From Oasisia sp. SBJ-2009 (taxonomy: Eukaryota > Annelida > Polychaeta > Sabellida > Siboglinidae): a DNA stretch of 64,000 nucleotides. The DNA lies in contig OZ024854.1 of assembly GCA_964017155.1 (NCBI GenBank), forward strand, positions 15,892,181-15,956,180, written 5' to 3'. Of this stretch, positions 13,760 to 28,000 are shown piece after piece (the stretch's first letter is position 1; each line of letters begins with the position of its first letter). The notes under the pieces were generated by a model, which worked only from the letters and a program-made list of their open reading frames with translations, was not told the DNA's origin and did no database searches. A program made the translations under genes and the position numbers.

Positions 13760-14572
13760 CACAACATTTTACATCCCTAAGTGAGATATAGGATGACCAA
13801 CACTAACTTCATTCTCTGATTCACTGGGATACAGTCCCCAAGTTATAAAAACTTAGAATAAAGCTTTATATTCATCACTTTCAAAATTAAATGTACATAT
13901 CTTGTCAACTAGGAATGTGTTCTGGTGTTGGAGCCACGTACATAGCGCTTATGTATAATTAAAATGAGATACAATAAATATATACCGTATATATTATATA
14001 TAATTATCTATAATTTTATATAATGTCCTTAAATATTATTAATTATGCATAAAATATAATTTTGATCTAATAAAGATCTCTAAGGCATGATATCCTTTCA
14101 AATGAAAAAAAAATTATTTAAAAATTACTATATTATATTTTAAGATAATAAAATAAATATATCTAAAATGTCCTTTTAAATTTAATATTATCATGTTACG
14201 CTACAATTTCACAATAAAAGAAAATGTCGTGTTAGTACTATCGGTTTGCTATTTGATAACGCGTACACCCACACGCGTGCGGCTACAGCAATTTATAAGC
14301 AAGCGTCAGAAAAAAACCATACCATGATGTACAATGCCAAAGCAGAGCTATTAGATAGGAGCTGGGCCACTCCCCCCAAATGGAACTAAACGCGGACAGA
14401 TCTCGCTCAATCGCGGACGTCTCGTCGTTTAGAACGGCATTAGTTGCTATACCATCCACGTGAGGGCGCTCTGTATTGCAGAGCCCCAGCTCGGATGGAT
14501 TAACTCTGGCCAATTTCCGGGGGGGGGGGCATCAATCAAGGTCACGTTATCCACGATCACATGACATTCAAA
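13760..14572. other. Intergenic interval upstream of B2, likely containing its promoter
   Basis: 13800-14220 is AT-rich with no recognisable element. From about 14340 to 14530 the base composition becomes CpG-rich with a G10 run at 14520, just ahead of the proposed B2 start. No confident TATA box was found. The open frame on the minus strand here has no recognisable content. Confidence 0.4.
14556..14565 (+). promoter_or_regulatory. E-box/CLEAR-like site near the proposed B2 start
   Basis: ATCACATGAC differs from the MiT/TFE lysosomal CLEAR consensus GTCACGTGAC at two positions and lies 8 bases before the proposed ATG (14573). A GTCACG half-like motif sits at 14541-14546. Lysosomal galactosidases are known TFEB targets in vertebrates. 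The regulatory role here is inference. Confidence 0.3.
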
Positions 14573-17500
14573 ATGGTTGTTTTACCTTGTAAAGAAGTTA
14601 TCGTGGTATTAGTTACGCTAATATATTCGTATACACATGTACGTTCCGCGATTTGATCTTCTCACTACAAAGCTAATTCACATTTAGTAGAACTGCATAA
14701 CAGCTAGACGTGACATGTATCTGAGAAACACAATAAACACAGGCAACTAATAAGTGTCGGCGGTGGCCACTGCCCTGGGCCTGACGGTAACCTACGCTAC
14801 GGCCGAGGTAGGGGCTTCTTGCTAACCACTCACGTACAAATGCCCATCAACACGATTGATATTAGGTGTTTTACTTTTACATACATTTGTACGTGAATGG
14901 TTAGCAAAAAGCCACTACAATGCCGTGAGCTGATCCTTCGGGGTCGCCTGTCAGTGGAAAACTGTCATCGCCATCGGTCGTTTCTCGTCTAAACAAGCAG
15001 TGTATATCAGCGGTGCGAGGACAATTATTTAGTTATTTGAGTTATAGGAATGAACTTACAGAGATAATTTTTTGTGACAATACAAGCTACGCCTCATCGA
15101 CATTTTTGGGTCGGAAGTTGGTCATATTTTAAGAAATATAATAACATACTATCTTTGCAAATGTATAGAATCATAATTAAGGCAACCAGGCCTGCCATAT
15201 TTCTACGATTTGTACATTTATATGTTTAGAAACCAAATATGTACAAATCGTGTCTAAGGTATGTGTATTTTGCTCACAATCAGGGTCTGAAAACCCTATC
15301 GCGAGTTATATTTCGAATAAATCTTGATGTTTATCAACCTGCTGCACATTAACTGTACACTGCATTTATGTTATAATTGTAGTTGTGTAATCTCTATATT
15401 ACAGAGAACAACTCCACACAATTTATTTCACTGACACAGGCTAAAGAGTGCAGAAGATACTGACTAATGAAATGTGAATACAATTATTTATTTTTAACAA
15501 GCTGTCGAAAACGTCTTAAGTCCCACATTTCAAACTGCCACAACTTGAAAACTATTCAAGCTAGAATGCTCAAACTTCGGATTCTTTCTAATCATACCAA
15601 AGGCTCTCACCATTCTGATTTATTCAAAATTCTAAGAGATGACAGCAACCAATTTCTGGAATTTGGGTTGCATTCACTCGGAATGACCCATATGTATATA
15701 TATACATATATATGTATGTATGCATGCATGCATGCAGTAATATGTCCTGAAAATGAAAAGTATTTGAAATACTTTCAAAAGTATTTGTATTAAAATACTT
15801 TTGCAATTAAAAGCATTTGTATATGAATCCCTCAAGAATACTCGTATTTAAATACATTTCAATGTATTTGCCCCCATGTCTGGTGCACACGTGTTTATTG
15901 TGTTTTATTACTGGAGTATTATACCATCCACTAAACACTGATTCATTGTTTTGATACACGTGTATACAGTTGAGTTATGTTAGTTATGATTGTTTTTTGC
16001 TTAATACAGGCGCTTTCAGGTCGGTCATTCAGCATTGATTTTATGAACAATACATTTGTGAAAGATGGCAAGCCATTCCGCTACATGTCAGGGAGCATTC
16101 ATTATTCACGTGTGCCATATCAATATTGGGAAGATCGACTTGCAAAAATGTATGCAGCAGGACTGGATGCCATTCAAGTGTCAGTATACCTATGCCTTGA
16201 TCATTACTTATCAAAAAATGTAGACATCCCATCTAAAAGCACTGGAAACTAGTAGCTGAATGTGTGGAGAAGCTAGCGGCTTCGTAAACAATCTTTAAAA
16301 AGCATGATAAAATTACAAGTTCAGTATTTCACAGCAACTTCATCAATTACACTTAGAATATATAGTTTGAACAGATATGATCGAATGATTGTTAACAATT
16401 TGTGAATGTAGGAATTACATTATATCTAATCTCTACACATCATAGATGCACAATTAAGTCGAGCGAATTTTTGGGTGGTAAATTACCAAAATGGTTTTTA
16501 CAGTGATTTCTGATATTCAGTTTGTTCACATAACTCTAGGCAAGACAAATAATTGTGTTGTTGTTTTCTTTCAATTTTTTTTGTCAATTTAGGGTTGTTT
16601 AAATTGATATTGTGCTATCATTGTGGTCAGGTAAAATGACAGGAGTAATTAAAATGTTCTACAGCTACGTGACGTGGAACACCCACGAACCATCCCCTGG
16701 AGTCTACGACTTCTCCCACCAACAAGACGTTGTGGGGTTCCTGCGTCTGGCCCAGAAACTGGGGTTGCTGGTGATACTGCGACCAGGACCCTACATATGT
16801 GCAGAGTGGGAATATGTAATTACCTTTGTTGGACATTGGGTACTATTATCATTTTAAAATATGTTTAATGATAATTAAACTCTATTTAATATATGGGACT
16901 TTTCTACTTGGACCTGCTGAAGTGAAATACGAAGTCACAGGATGTAGTAATTTCACTTTTGTATTGAAAACAGATTGAAACATGCTACAAGGTATTACTC
17001 AATGTTGCCATTCCTTAATAATGCCACAATCACCTTAAGACAACATAGCTTTCTTCTTATACATGTTTTTGTGAAGTTTCATCATATAACATGTGTATCA
17101 ATTTCTCAAATTGCATGTAATAAGTGGCTTACTTTTGAATTGCCCCTTTTAAATTTATGCTTTGAATCGGTAGGAAGGAAGGCCTTTTGAGGAAGTAAGT
17201 ATATTCTTTCTGACCTGTTTTTTTTACTGTAGGGTGGTTTTCCCGCTTGGCTGCTTCGAGAAGATGGCGATGTTAAAGTGCGCACCATGGACCCCAGTAC
17301 GTCTCACAAGATACCACATCACAGAATGTTTTGGGGTCATCTCAGATACTTGGGGTTTAATACTACACATGACCTGGGGTATTTAACCCGAACCCTATCT
17401 CCCTATAGCACTCTTTCAATTAGATAATCATGTGCAACTTTGGCATTGTTGTATTTCACTGGGTGATTTATTTTAGTTTAATTGATTTATTTTATTAAAA

Positions 17501-20500
17501 TTCCATAAATGTAATAAATTATTGCTGACAGAAAATATATTCCAAAATTATTTATTTATTACGTCATTCGATTTTATTATATAAAGAAATTGTTTTCCAC
17601 TGACCAAGTGTTCACTTCTTTATTTGACCACTGGGCAACTGTCTATGTCCCATTTACAATAGATATACATTTCTGTCACATTATAAATGTCCAACACACA
17701 CTGCGTGGCTGGAGATGTTTCTACATGTCGTGTCACTTGTCACGTCTCCTCCAGGGTACATCAGTGCCGTGGACAGATGGCTGAATGTCTTCCTGCCAAA
17801 GATGGCGCCACTCTTGTATGTCAACGGTGGACCAATCATCATGGTGCAGGTAGGTCATGTGACCACTAGCGTTTCACCCATTCTTTGAAGTCACGTGTCT
17901 AGTTTGAAAATAAATTAGAAACATGTTCTGATGAGTGCTTACTGACTATTGCTTTATGCACACCAAAAATACATTCAGTCATCCACACACACACGTAATG
18001 TATCCTACCACCATTGACTTATTTTGTTATGAAACCGTTCCAATTGATCTTTTAGTCGTCTACAGTATGTTTCTGAAGTCACTGACAAACTACTAGGTAG
18101 TTACACCCTCGATTAATCAGCCAAATCCGGTGTTGTCAAGCTTAGATTTTTCGCCAGTTGATGTGTATATTAAATCGGATCTAGATCGATATTATTGGTA
18201 ATTTGATTTTGAAAGATTCCACAGGATTGTTTTTAATTTGTCAGTGATATATTCATATATTGTACATGTATAGCAAACAGATGTTTGCAGTTAATTAAAA
18301 AAAATTGGTGTAGCAGCTGACGTAAGACCACAATACGAGGTTCGTCTGTCGTGGTTGCTGACGAAAAATTCCCAGTAGAAATTGTGTCATGCAGGTTGTT
18401 TGAATTTCTGTGAGGACTTATTTGGTATTGAGTGAGTAGATTATGTATTTGTGCAGCATGGTATCAGAGGTGGCAAATTATGAGAGATGTCAGTCGGTGT
18501 TTTTCTGTGTATAGATCCAGACAAACCATGTGTCTGGTTATAACATAAATTAGAGATTGGATTGTGGGGAAATGAGGTATTAGAATTGCAGGAATTTTAT
18601 ACAGGCATGTGTGTGAATGAAGGCTAATTAATGTCTGAATATGTGAATACCCTGGTAGAAAGGCAGACAATAAAAGAAACGCTATAATGGCAGCCTATGC
18701 GGCTATGGGGAACTTAAATGTGGTATTACGTCAGTTGTATGCAATTATAAATGAACTTTAGTTTAGTGTTTATGCAGTGATCAGTGGCGCAGTGACCCCC
18801 CAGTCAGTGTCACAATGAGACGAGTAAAATATTCGACCCATGTTAGGACATGGGGCCATGCCCATGGCGTATAGCCTATACTATAGGCCCTAGATTACAA
18901 TAAATCTGTAAGATAGTCATCATGTCTAGCATATAACTTTATTATTTATTTATTATATACATATATTTTTAAAGTCAATAAGTTGTTTATATAACTTACT
19001 TTTCAAAAGGTGTTTATTTACATGAACTAATTGCATATTTATTTTACAATTACATCCTGTATATTGCTCATTATTTTATCTGTTTTTCTACAATTTTACA
19101 TTATCTAACTTATAACCTTATTTTTTTTTTTTATCTAATAATTTTTTAACATATTGGATCTTTAACAGGCTATTTAGATGTTTTAATGTATGTAACAATT
19201 GTATATGGGTTTTTACCTGAAATAAATGTATTCGTATTCGTATTCGTATGGATACGGACGATCGAAGCCTACCGCCATATAATTTTATGTTATGGTGCCG
19301 GTACTGTAACTACCGCCACCGGCAGCGACTTACCGGCACCAACTGACAGTGAACTGTTATGATAACTAAGACTTGTGTATAATTCCGACCCACCTCAACT
19401 GTGTCATTATAACTGTATATTTGCCATGGATACTCCACCCCAGGTGTATTAATGTTTTACAAATATTGCATTTTGAGGCCCAAATAGCGGTGCAATTTGT
19501 GCTAGTGGCAAGCGCAGCGAACATGTGTTACTGTGCCAGGCACATGGAATGAGCGATAAACAGTTTATTTATATCGACCGTACGGGCTTTTCGACATCAA
19601 AAGTGCGCTAAGTCGTGCTGTTTATAAAACATAAATATGCCGATTACATTACAAAATACAACAAACATTAATTTCGTTCAAATTTAATGTTACAAACTTA
19701 CGAAGTGGTTTTTGTATTTCAAAGTGATGCTGCCGCACCGTGTTGCAGTTGAAGAACGACTGATTTTTGGCGCGTTATTGCATTTACCTTGTTCTTTGCA
19801 GTACGAAAGTACAATGTAACGATGGTTTTTATTGGCTAATCGCATTCTCAGAGACATGGTAACCAAGACTATCATCCGAGAAATTTAATTAGGTCAATGT
19901 TAGATACGCAACAACTAACTGTTGCCATTTCATTGGCTATAAATAATCAACCTGCCATCTGGTAGATAATAAAGCAACTATAGTATAGACAATCATTCGC
20001 TAGATGGCGTTGTAATCAACAGGCGATGTGTTTTTGAGAGTGCCATAAAGGTGCAACCAACACATTTTACAACGCAACGAATGGCTAGAACACACAAATC
20101 AACCAACGTATACAGCGGAGATCGAACATTAATATCTACGAGTAGGTTATCATGTGTAACGTTGGCATAAATTACGTTTTTGGACTACATTTTTCCAAAA
20201 CTGATGTATCGCGCGGACGGGACGCGGGTGAACTGCACGTGTAATTCACTAATTAATTGCCAAAATGGGCTTTTCAGTACTGACTATTGAGCAGCATTGC
20301 CATTGGCATTGTTGATTACCCAAAAGAAACGAATGGATGTGCAGCAAAAATGTTATTTTGTTTTATTTATGAGTTTCCGTAGCATACATTAAATAAGCTT
20401 GGGATTTATGAAAACAATGTCAGTTTCCGAAATTTACCAAAGAAAAAAGTTTATCATCAACGACGACAAGGCTTCACAAACCGTGACAAGGACAAGGTGA

Positions 20501-23500
20501 TGTATCACGCAAAATGGCCGGTAAAACTGAGTATAGTAACTACAATACAAATTTCAGGAAACTTGTAAACATTTTCTGAAAACTCCATTATCCATTTCTA
20601 AACCTGGCATTATACTTGTGTCATATAGACTTATTGGTAATGATCATGAACGTACTTTTTAGTTGAGCTAAACTGAACAGGGAGTACATTGTGCTAAATA
20701 TAGACGTATCTGGTAGTCACTAAGTCATTAACTGTAGCATCCTCCGATTTTTCCACTGAAGCACAATAGCTACTTTTTAGGCCATCCACACACAAACTGA
20801 TGATGTAAGAACAGGAGATGATATTTGGAGAACATCCCTAACACCAATGACAAGATTTCTTGTTGACGACCTTGACATACTGAAACAGTTGTAGTTGTAA
20901 CATTAACCAAGGTCTTGCTGGTCAACATATTTCATTTTGATAACCTTTCCTCAAATGGTGCGGCACCAAGCCTGTGAGTGCGCCACACTGTCAAATGAAC
21001 TTGCATCCATGAATTGAAGTTCGGCATATCACCGCCAATACACTGAAAGCAGACTAATACCAATTTGCAAAAAAGACGATATTGTACATCTGTAGATCTA
21101 ATTTTTTTACTTTATTCAATATGCAAGGTATCAAATGTAATAACTATCATGGATTTGGATAAAATCATTCTATGGAATAGGGCGCGTAAGTGTGTCACGA
21201 TACACGGCGAGACTCCGCGCGATTGGAGCTGATTTGGGGACTGGTCATTAGAATAATATTCGATGGATGACAGTTGTAACTTCCGACTGATGAATATTAG
21301 GAAAATCAGAACATAAATATCTTGTGTTATACCTTTCTTATCTTAAATGTCCGATTTAATATTGAGTTTACCACAGTATCATAGACATAGCGATTTATGT
21401 AGTGCAGATAATAGACACTCCCCATAAATGTTAGTCGTATGTGTTTTTTAACGGATTTTGCATTTTACATAGCTGTACGTTGTGGTTTCGATAAGCACTT
21501 ATATCTGACAAATTGTCTAAATGCACATAATCATAACACATGTATGCGTTTGGTCCAAACAGGTTGTACTGTGCGAAAAATGGCACTTTTCAACATTAGT
21601 CAAGATCGCCAAATGCAAGTACTTGCCGATGTTGCCATGGCAACCACCATTATAATCAATTAAAATTCATGATTTCCGTGATCATTGTCACCGGCTAAGT
21701 GTTCCACTGCTTTTGCTTGTAATAATCTTTCGGACTGTATAACTGAAATTGTTAGACTGGAACAATTCGATTATTACAACCAAAAACAAAACGAAGTCCT
21801 ATACTTTAACATGGAGAATATGGACCTTCTGCCCCCAACTGCCCCCAGCCTCGTTTTCGCGCGCGAGACTTACACGCCCTATTAGCTGTCCTTAAAATAA
21901 TTGGCAGACTGCTGCAGCAAATTGAAAATGACAAAATCCCTTTCATTTATTTTTATCTGTGCAGTAAGCTTTTGATACAATGGCTCACAAAATTCTATAA
22001 ATACAGCAAACTAAACTATTATGGTATTAAAACTACTGTCACTATATCCAAACTATTACTTAGACCCAAAATTGTTGGCTCCTAAATTATGGAGACTCGT
22101 AGACAAAACAGTTAATATATACATTCTAACTTCAGGTATACTGTTGCACATATGAAAATTAGTGTCAAAAAAATTACTTTGAAGAAGGTTATGACATTTA
22201 GTTGTTGCTGGGAGAAATGAATTGTAGGGAAATTAACTTTTGGTTCTACCTGTTCATGCACAGAGAGAAATATATGTGTATACTTCTGTTTAAAATTTAT
22301 ATGTCAGATATACATGCATACAGTAATTATAGTGATTATGAGTGATTTTTTGCTTCTGTTGTCACTCAGGTGGAGAATGAGTATGGCAGTTACTACGCCA
22401 ACGATCGACTTTATACGCGACATTTGAGAAATAAATTCATCAGATACCTGGGCAAGGATGTGCTACTGTTCACCACAGATGGCGCCGGTATCGGCTACCT
22501 CAACTCTGGCACAGTCGATGGCGTCTATCCCACGGTGGACTTTGGGCCTGGTCAGTGACTTTGGGCCTGGTCAGTGAAATCAGTTAAACAATTTATCATT
22601 ACAATAAAGAAAGACACAATATTGTTTTGTTATTAAAGATGTGTCACAGATTTGATAAAATTGTGTTCCAAGTGTAAGTAATGTGTAATAAATATCCAGG
22701 GTATTTATTAATATAATTTATAAAGAATGACATAAGAATGTACTTGAGTCTTTCAATAATTGGTCGCTTATGAAATGTGTTGTTCATTTAAAAGATGGGT
22801 CCTCTAATAAATCTGTGTCCACCAGGCAGTGCAGTTGCTGCATTTGAACCTATGAAGAAGTGGAACATTCATGGACCATTGGTTAGTATTAATTAAAGTG
22901 ACCATTGGTTAGTATTAATAAGGAGCATTGGTTAAGTATCAGAAGAGCTATTGGTTAGTGTTAAAGCATCATTCGCAAGTATTAAAGAAACAATTTATCT
23001 GGCTGGAAATAGCCAACAAAATAACTTGTAACAGGAATTCTGGTGTTTTGAAATGGGACTTACCTTTGGTGTTTAGCACCAAAGGTTCAACTTGGTCTGT
23101 TTTGGCAATATTGCCAATAAAACTAGGTAATAAACTGTTGTTTGCCATCTGAACATGTTATATATTTCAAATTGCAAACATTGTTTCACAGGCCAGACAT
23201 CTTTTAATGTTATTGCTTTAGAATATGTTTCATCCTTCACATTGACCTAATATTTATGACTGTTATTGTTTGACTTTGTATCAAACAACACAATTATTTT
23301 AATTACCCACTAAATAATGCACGTTAAATAAAACAAACTTACATTTCTGTATTTAAGAGGCCAGAATAGTTGTTGTTTCAGTATTTAAATCTAAACGTAA
23401 TAATGACTGATGAAACATTTTTTTTAAAGATCCAGTTTTTTTGCATAAAATAAAACATTTGGCACATTTATATTCCATTGTAACATGTGCAGTTGTGTGA

Positions 23501-25037
23501 CAGGTGAACTCTGAGTTCTATGTGGGTGGACACGACTCGTGGGGGAAGAAACATCACCACACCGACACCAGTGTCGTTGTTGACTCACTACGACACATCC
23601 TTGACATGGGTGCCAGTGTCAACTTGTAAGATCTGTCACCATCTTTCTGTCCACCAGTCTGTCCGAATGTCTGTCCGCCTGTCTGTACACATGTCTGTCT
23701 CTACCTCCAACAACTCCACCCCGGACGGACGGACGGACGGACGGACGGACGGACGGACGGACGGACGGACGGACGGATGTCTTTTTCTGTATGCCTGTCT
23801 ATATGACTGTTTATAATGCTATCTGCCTGTTTTGTCTGCCTATATTTAAACACAACTTGTAATTGTAACATCACACAGTGTAGCATACACTTGTATAATG
23901 CTATCTACCTGACTTTGTAACTTTTTAAAACTCATGACAATTAACATCCAGGTGCAAGCAATCTTGCAGGAAAAGCTTACCATACGATGCATGTAGATTG
24001 ACAAAACACCAGTGTTGTTTCTTTCCCAGCTACATGTTTGAAGGCGGGACCAACTTTGGCTACATGAATGGTAAGGCTCAGTTTTATGTCACTCATATAA
24101 TATATATATATGTATGTATGTATATATATATGTATATATATATATATATATATATAAACTAACATCTATAGAGCCTAAATCCTAAGAAACCCAAGCTCAA
24201 GAGGTGCAATTATGGTTTCAAAATTAAGCTATATACACACACCACACACACACACAGCTTATGAATTTATATATTATACATATTATACATATTAAGGTCA
24301 CTTGTTTACCCAAACAAATATAATGATCTCGTGTCATTTACCATTTTTGTTAATTCTTCATATTCACTACATTTCTGTATACATTTGTTTTTATTGATAC
24401 ATATTGCAGTATCATCAACATAATTTGTAGGTTTGACTTGCTCCAAACAAACTAAACAAATTAGTTAATCCACATCACTTTACTTAGCACACATGCATTA
24501 ATTATAACAATTTATTACAACAACGTTTCAGTAGCTGCAGAGCCGATGCACCAGTTACAGGCCTGGTAGACTTTTGGAGAAATAGTTGTAAACTTGTCAT
24601 TTAATAAAAACAAAATGTACAATTGAATATTGTTCCAGTTGTTATTTATTTACAAATACATTGTTGATGTCTGCAGTAAATAACTTGACCCACTCATATG
24701 AGCTGATTGCAGGGGCTAACGCTAACGGGTTGTGCATCACAAGTTACAACAACGACTCCCCCCTCAGTGAAGCGGGAGACATCACACAGAAATACCTGAC
24801 CATCAGGGCCACCATCTCAAAGGTACAGGGGCTATGGTTTGTATTAATTTATTTTCTCAACATGAATTGATCCTAAGTTATCAACAGTGAAAGCAGTTTA
24901 ACTCAGCTCTGATAAATGTGCTTTATACAACTATTTTACAGTATCTGAAGTGAATCGTAAGCTGCGATATGGACAAATGTATGTAGTATATATATATATA
25001 TACATATATAATATATATAGATATTCACATATATAGG

Positions 25038-25088
<51 letters not shown>

Positions 25089-28000
25089 CATATATATACA
25101 TATATATATATACACACACATATGTGTATATAGTTATTTCTCTTCATATAGGTTATATGGGCTGTTCCAATATAATATATATGTATGTATATGTGTATAT
25201 TCAATTCAATTCAATAACTTTATTCCAGACTCAACAGAGCACATACAGCAAGTATATGTGACTCTGAGGTCCATATGTTACATTAGGTACACAATATGTG
25301 CAGTATATAAAAGTACAGAACAGTGACAGTGTATAAAAGAAACATGCATACAGTTATTTCAATCAAGTGTGTATATACAAAAGCTTGTTCCAGTGTTTGC
25401 GGATCCTGGAAGTGAATCTTAAGCTAGTAGTTAGTATGTCATTTAAAATATAGTTAACAGAGCTATCAATTCTACACATAAATCTATACACCATATTCCT
25501 AATAACTGATTGGCAGCATTGTACATCAAAAACAGTGCATAGCAGGCTGGTACTTTCAAATTTTGACATACCAATAAACAACTTAAAAATATTATGATAT
25601 GCAATATGCAACCTATTTAAAGTGGATTTCTTATAATTCCACCAGAGTTGCACTCCATACATGGGTGAGCAATATGAACGAAACAGTGTGAGTTTAACCT
25701 CTAGGGAGCACATACTAAATTTTCGCAATATAATATTTCCTTGTACATACAGAGTTCTGCGTTGTCTATTAATATCATCATCATCTGAAAGATCATCTGA
25801 AATATAGTTTCCAAGATATTTATATGTAGCTACAACATGCAGAGTAACCCCTTTTAGGTTAAATTCAGGGATAGAACATCCTTTTAAGGTCGCAGATCTA
25901 AATATCATAACTGCACTCTTCTTAGCATTGTATTTCACATCATGGCTCATTCCAAATGTCTCACATTCACGTAGTAGCTGGCATAGACCTGCCGATGAAG
26001 GTGAGATCAAGACCAAATCATCAGCATACATTATGTGATTAATAATATGACCATTCATGCTACATCCAACATTACACATTTTAAGTTGTTCGCTCAATTC
26101 ATCTACATATACATTAAATAAGTAAGGGGATAATATCCCCCCTTGCCTAACACCATTGGTTACTTTAAATTTAGTAGAAAGCACATCACCCCACCTTATG
26201 CAAGTGGTCTGGTTGTGATACCAATAAATTAATATTCGTAGTATATACACCGGTATACCCCTTTCACTGAGATTCTTAAACAACGTTCTGTGATTTACTC
26301 TGTCAAATGCTTTACTTGCATCAAGAAAACATACAAATACACTGCCATTCAGAGTTCGATATAAATCAATAATTTCCTTTAACACATATATACACTGGTC
26401 TGTACCATGCTTCTTCTTGAAACCAAACTGATTCGGATTAGTATCCAAAAATATTTCAATTCTAGCCAGTATAATTACTTCAATCATTTTGCTAAACACA
26501 CTAGCTAATGCAATTGGACGGTAATTGTCTTTAGAAGATATTTTACCAGCTTTATCCTTAATCACTGGCACAAGTACAACTGACAACATTGTCTCTGGCA
26601 GAAATCCATGAGCAAAAAAACTAGTGAAGCACAAAGATAACAAGGGTATAAGTGCCTTGTCTGCATATTTTATATGTTCTGAACATATGCCATCTGACCC
26701 ACAAGCTTTATTAATGTCAAGCTTCTTAATCGCATTTGTTACCTCGTCTACTGTGACCACAATTTCATCATAAGGTGTATCACAGTCATGTTCACACGCA
26801 TCTACACTACTATTGTTAACACAGTTTAAAAGGTCACAAAAATGTTTACGCCATAGATCTACTATTTCCTTTTCACCTGATACTCCTTCGATACTAGATG
26901 GAAGAGGAGTGTTACAATTGTTGATAGACTTGATTTCACGCCAGAAGGCCTCAGGATTAAGTTCGGTTAATTTTTTAGCTAGTGCCTCTTTGCGTAGTGC
27001 ATTTTCATTATTCTTGATAAATCGTAAAGCATACTTAAATCTAGCTTTGCTTTTTACATGCAAATCATAAACAGGTCCCTGCCTGGGTTTCCCAGCATTA
27101 ACCCACATGTGTCTAACTATATATATATATATATATATATATTGGAATATACCCTATATAAACTGTATAAAGAGAAATAACTGAGATTGCTGTCATGCAG
27201 CATTTAGTTCATTCTTCTTCTCTTCTTCTCATGATTAGCTCATCACTCTATGTTAGCCACATATTTGTGACTAGAGTATTGTCGAGCTTGGTTTTCAGAG
27301 TTGTCCTTCTCTAGAATTAGTGAGTCCACTACAGGTTACACATTTACCCCCTGTGTGGGATCTTTCACTTCCCCTAGCATAGACACCAGGTAGAAGGGAC
27401 CACCGGCTTTTAGTGTCTCTTCCGAAAGACACAGGCAATGTGAGGTGAACGAAATTGCCTAAGTTTCGAAACGGCGGTAGGTGGGATTGAACCACCGTCC
27501 CCTCGATTGACAGTCCGGCGCTCTACCACGCGACCACCGCTCCTCACTGCTGTAGAGAAGTGTCTGTAGCAGACATTTCACAGAAGGAGACCCACCAAGT
27601 GTCACAGATGTGACACCAGTCTTGGCTACTTGTGTACCTCATAGGATGGCCATTTCGAGAAATATTACAAACGAGCTAGTTGAACTTTTCTTAACAGTAC
27701 AAGAAATTGCCTCCTGGTAAAATCCCACAGTCAACTCCGAAGTATGCGTACGGCAAAGTCAAGATGGCGTATGTAAGTACTTACTTTGTTTGAGCATATT
27801 CTGAAAGAAATGATCATATAGTAATTGTCTGGAATTATGATGTCTTATGACAACAAAGCATCAACTATCACTTGTGGAAGTACGACAGTGTGTGTTTGGC
27901 GTGTTTCAGTTTGTTGAACGAACACAAATGTCATATAAAAGTATAATACAAATTGTTGGCAGTTGCAGGGCTGCTAGGTATATCAACATGCAGGTTTAGT

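Noticed and set aside
14283..14513. 76-codon minus-strand frame upstream of B2
   Set aside because: No recognisable protein features; it falls in the CpG-rich probable promoter.
15977..16252. ATG 15977 as the true B2 start, with a short signal peptide
   Set aside because: Possible, but the frame runs through a good acceptor (TTTTTTGCTTAATACAG) exactly at the human exon 1/2 border position, so an upstream exon is preferred. It also runs past the donor at 16180.
27483..27545. Functional tRNA-Asp gene on the minus strand
   Set aside because: A and B boxes are present but the acceptor stem does not close, and the sequence continues into a SINE body and tail.
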